A DNA stretch of 6,985 nt, taken from assembly GCA_023249955.1 (NCBI GenBank), contig JAHFBR010000059.1:1-6985 (forward strand). The letters are read 5' to 3'. Under the pieces are notes generated by a model that was not told the DNA's origin, did not search any database, and worked only from the letters and a program-made list of their open reading frames with translations. How positions within the stretch are numbered: the stretch's first letter is position 1; every line of letters begins with the position of its first letter. Below, one piece after another: positions 5,981 through 6,985 of this stretch. Origin of the DNA: a bacterium (GTDB lineage: Bacteria; Babelota; Babeliae; Babelales; RVW-14). A program made the translations under genes and the position numbers.

Positions 5981-6020
5981 CAATTTTTTATTTTTCTGTA
6001 TCACTTAACACGGCGGTGTC

Positions 6021-6452
6021 ATGAAGCATCCTGTGCTGTATCTTTATTTGTTAGTTGGACTTGGTTATTGCGCCTTGTTTTCTGCGTGCGGCAAGCAAAA
6101 ACCTGAGTCCGTCAAAAAAAATATACAGGCGCAGCTTGGTCAAGCTCAACACTTTGATGTTCCGATACCGCTCGCGTTTAAGCTGGCAGATACTTCAACA
6201 CGCAAACTTCCTACAACGCTACACGACTTTATGCGTTACACTGGCGCCCTTTCTGTTGATCAAACCGTAGCGTTTTATAAACGCGAAATGGAACAGTCGG
6301 GCTGGGACATTGCCGATCTTTCTGCTCAAAGCGAAGGCTTCTTGTACTGCACCAAGCCAACCAAACAGTGTGGCATTGAGGTACGTTCAAGCGGCAAACC
6401 ACAAAAAGAGCTTGCAACAATTATCAGTCTCTTCATCACACAAAAGGCATAG
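6021..6452 (+). CDS. Small predicted lipoprotein of unknown function
   Basis: A 143-residue protein I do not recognise by name. The N-terminus has a hydrophobic stretch (5-20) ending in a lipobox-like FSAC with the modified cysteine at 23, followed by GKQKPES; Cys23 would be lipidated and the 121-residue mature protein anchored in the envelope. The only basic residues before the hydrophobic part are Lys2 and His3. The mature part has a pattern seen in small envelope proteins: a DVPIP strand (46-50), a YTGALSVDQTVAFYKREMEQSGW stretch (73-95) and a YC...C pair at 110 and 117 that could form a disulfide. It starts 40 bases after rplS and no obvious terminator lies between, so it may be co-transcribed. 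The ribosome site is weak (GGCGGTG). The type of protein is likely right; function unknown. Confidence 0.8.
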   Translation: MKHPVLYLYLLVGLGYCALFSACGKQKPESVKKNIQAQLGQAQHFDVPIPLAFKLADTSTRKLPTTLHDFMRYTGALSVDQTVAFYKREMEQSGWDIADLSAQSEGFLYCTKPTKQCGIEVRSSGKPQKELATIISLFITQKA

Positions 6453-6458
6453 GTCGTC

Positions 6459-6635
6459 ATGATTTTGGCATTTATCGCAAAACTGTTTGTTCTTTTTACG
6501 CTTATCTTTTTTGTTTGCCCGCTGGTTTTTGTGCTGCTTGCCATGACCCTAGGGCGCTTCTTTCGTTTATCAATCGCGCCTGATTCACTGGTTGCACGCC
6601 TACAACAAAATTTTATAAAACAGAAACAAAAATAA
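6459..6635 (+). CDS. Small single-span membrane protein, 58 residues
   Basis: Short gene starting six bases after the lipoprotein stop codon. The frame reads MILAFIAKLFVLFTLIF and continues hydrophobic to about residue 33 (one transmembrane helix), then turns into a basic amphipathic tail, GRFFRLSIAP through QQNFIKQKQK. The tail charge suggests its C-terminus is in the cytoplasm. I do not recognise the family. Support comes from tight spacing, a strongly non-random hydrophobic composition and a hairpin directly downstream; an AGG lies close before the ATG but the ribosome site is poor. It might work with the lipoprotein, as an inner-membrane partner; that is inference from position only. Confidence 0.6.
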   Translation: MILAFIAKLFVLFTLIFFVCPLVFVLLAMTLGRFFRLSIAPDSLVARLQQNFIKQKQK

Positions 6636-6645
6636 ACGTCCGCTA

Positions 6646-6662
6646 GACTCTCAAAGAGAGTC
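6646..6662 (+). terminator. Hairpin ending the rplS-lipoprotein-membrane protein transcript
   Basis: GACTCTC (6646-6652) pairs perfectly with GAGAGTC (6656-6662) around AAA, 10 bases after the stop codon of the 58-residue gene. The following CCCAATTCTTTTA is only moderately T-rich, so the terminator is probable rather than certain. Confidence 0.6.
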
Positions 6663-6686
6663 CCCAATTCTTTTAATCGATATTAC

Positions 6687-6727
6687 TTTGCATTCCCTTG
6701 CAAATAACAACGCCTTCCCCGTAAAAT
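6687..6727 (+). promoter_or_regulatory. Candidate promoter and dyad before the SDR-like gene
   Basis: TTGCAA (6698-6703), 18 bases, TAAAAT (6722-6727) is a plausible sigma70 promoter; another A/T-rich -10 choice lies just downstream. The -35 region is covered by a perfect inverted repeat, TTTGCA (6687-6692) and TGCAAA (6699-6704) with six bases between, which could be an operator. Only sequence symmetry supports this. Confidence 0.4.
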
Positions 6728-6766
6728 AATTATAGAAAACAAATCATATTCCTGGGGGGAAGTAGT

Positions 6767-6985
6767 ATGAAAGTCATCAGACACGTTACGTATCTATTGA
6801 TCGCTTTGTTAAACACTCACCTTATTCTTAATGCACAAGATCTTGCGCCGCAGCTTGAACTAGATGATGAGGCACCGGCAGCAGCAAACCCAGCACCTAA
6901 GCGCGCGATTGTTATCGGAGCCTCCGCCGGCATGGGTCGAGCGATTGCAAAGCTTCTTGCAGCGGATGGCTACACGGTCGGGCTT
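6767..6985 (+). CDS. Predicted exported SDR-like Rossmann protein, first 73 residues (cut by window edge)
   Basis: The ATG at 6767 follows a strong GGGGGGA ribosome site. Residues 1-23 look like a signal peptide: basic start (Lys2, Arg5), hydrophobic core (about 9-21) and a likely signal peptidase I site after LNA (Ala23). An acidic then Ala/Pro-rich linker follows (24-44), then a beta strand RAIVIGAS and the glycine-rich motif GASAGMGRA (51-59), which matches the TGxxxGxG cofactor loop of short-chain dehydrogenases/reductases, and the next helix and strand (AKLLAADGYTVGL). SDR enzymes normally act on NAD(P)H in the cytoplasm, so an exported one is unusual. The catalytic Ser-Tyr-Lys part lies outside the window, so the enzyme class is not proven. 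It could also be an uncleaved, membrane-anchored protein. Confidence 0.75.
   Translation, partial: MKVIRHVTYLLIALLNTHLILNAQDLAPQLELDDEAPAAANPAPKRAIVIGASAGMGRAIAKLLAADGYTVGL

Noticed and set aside
6326..6667. 113-codon minus-strand frame
   Set aside because: It is antisense to the lipoprotein and the 58-residue gene, starts beyond the terminator hairpin, and has a composition that looks like a shadow.
1..6985. CRISPR arrays, transposases, phage, toxin-antitoxin or defence genes
   Set aside because: No regularly spaced repeats and no matching protein motifs were seen on either strand; the region reads as core chromosome.

Overview
The window looks like a chromosomal housekeeping segment of a bacterium with a Gram-negative style envelope. 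Base composition is mixed, with only moderate GC by eye, and the genes are tightly packed. A lipobox protein and an exported Rossmann protein support the envelope inference. The tRNA gene is followed by compact GC-rich palindromes that remind me of dispersed repeats in some reduced or uncultivated lineages, such as Dependentiae or CPR-like bacteria. That taxonomic guess is weak and was not tested.

Layout. Positions 1-1501 (minus strand) hold the N-terminal ~500 residues of a Kup-type potassium transporter, cut by the window edge. Positions 1502-1767 are non-coding: a long inverted repeat (1571-1622) in the kup upstream region and a plausible plus-strand promoter (1669-1697) that would serve the tRNA. 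A tRNA-Phe(GAA) gene with encoded CCA lies at 1768-1843. It is followed by a palindrome-rich block (1841-1940) containing two hairpins of the same design, the first of which starts with the tRNA CCA.

From 2040 to 5980 runs a recognisable SRP/ribosome/tRNA-modification cluster on the plus strand: ffh, rpsP, khpA, trmD, rplS. This is the classical bacterial order, but rimM, usually found between khpA and trmD, is absent. An 88-bp gap with a 7-bp hairpin lies in its place. The trmD gene encodes a two-domain protein: an N-terminal TrmD m1G37 methyltransferase joined to a C-terminal second SPOUT-like RNA methyltransferase domain (resembling the Methyltrn_RNA_4 type). A good sigma70-like promoter precedes rplS, so L19 is probably also transcribed independently.

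Positions 6021-6635 encode a small predicted lipoprotein and a 58-residue single-span membrane protein, six bases apart, ending at a hairpin (6646-6662). The last gene (6767 to the edge) begins a predicted exported protein carrying an SDR-like nucleotide-binding motif, an unusual combination.

Together the central genes serve protein targeting (Ffh), ribosome assembly (S16, L19), RNA chaperoning (KhpA) and reading-frame maintenance (TrmD, tRNA-Phe). I see no defence system, CRISPR array, transposase or phage gene. The points worth a second look are the fused methyltransferase, the missing rimM, the structured elements around tRNA-Phe and kup, and the exported SDR-like protein.
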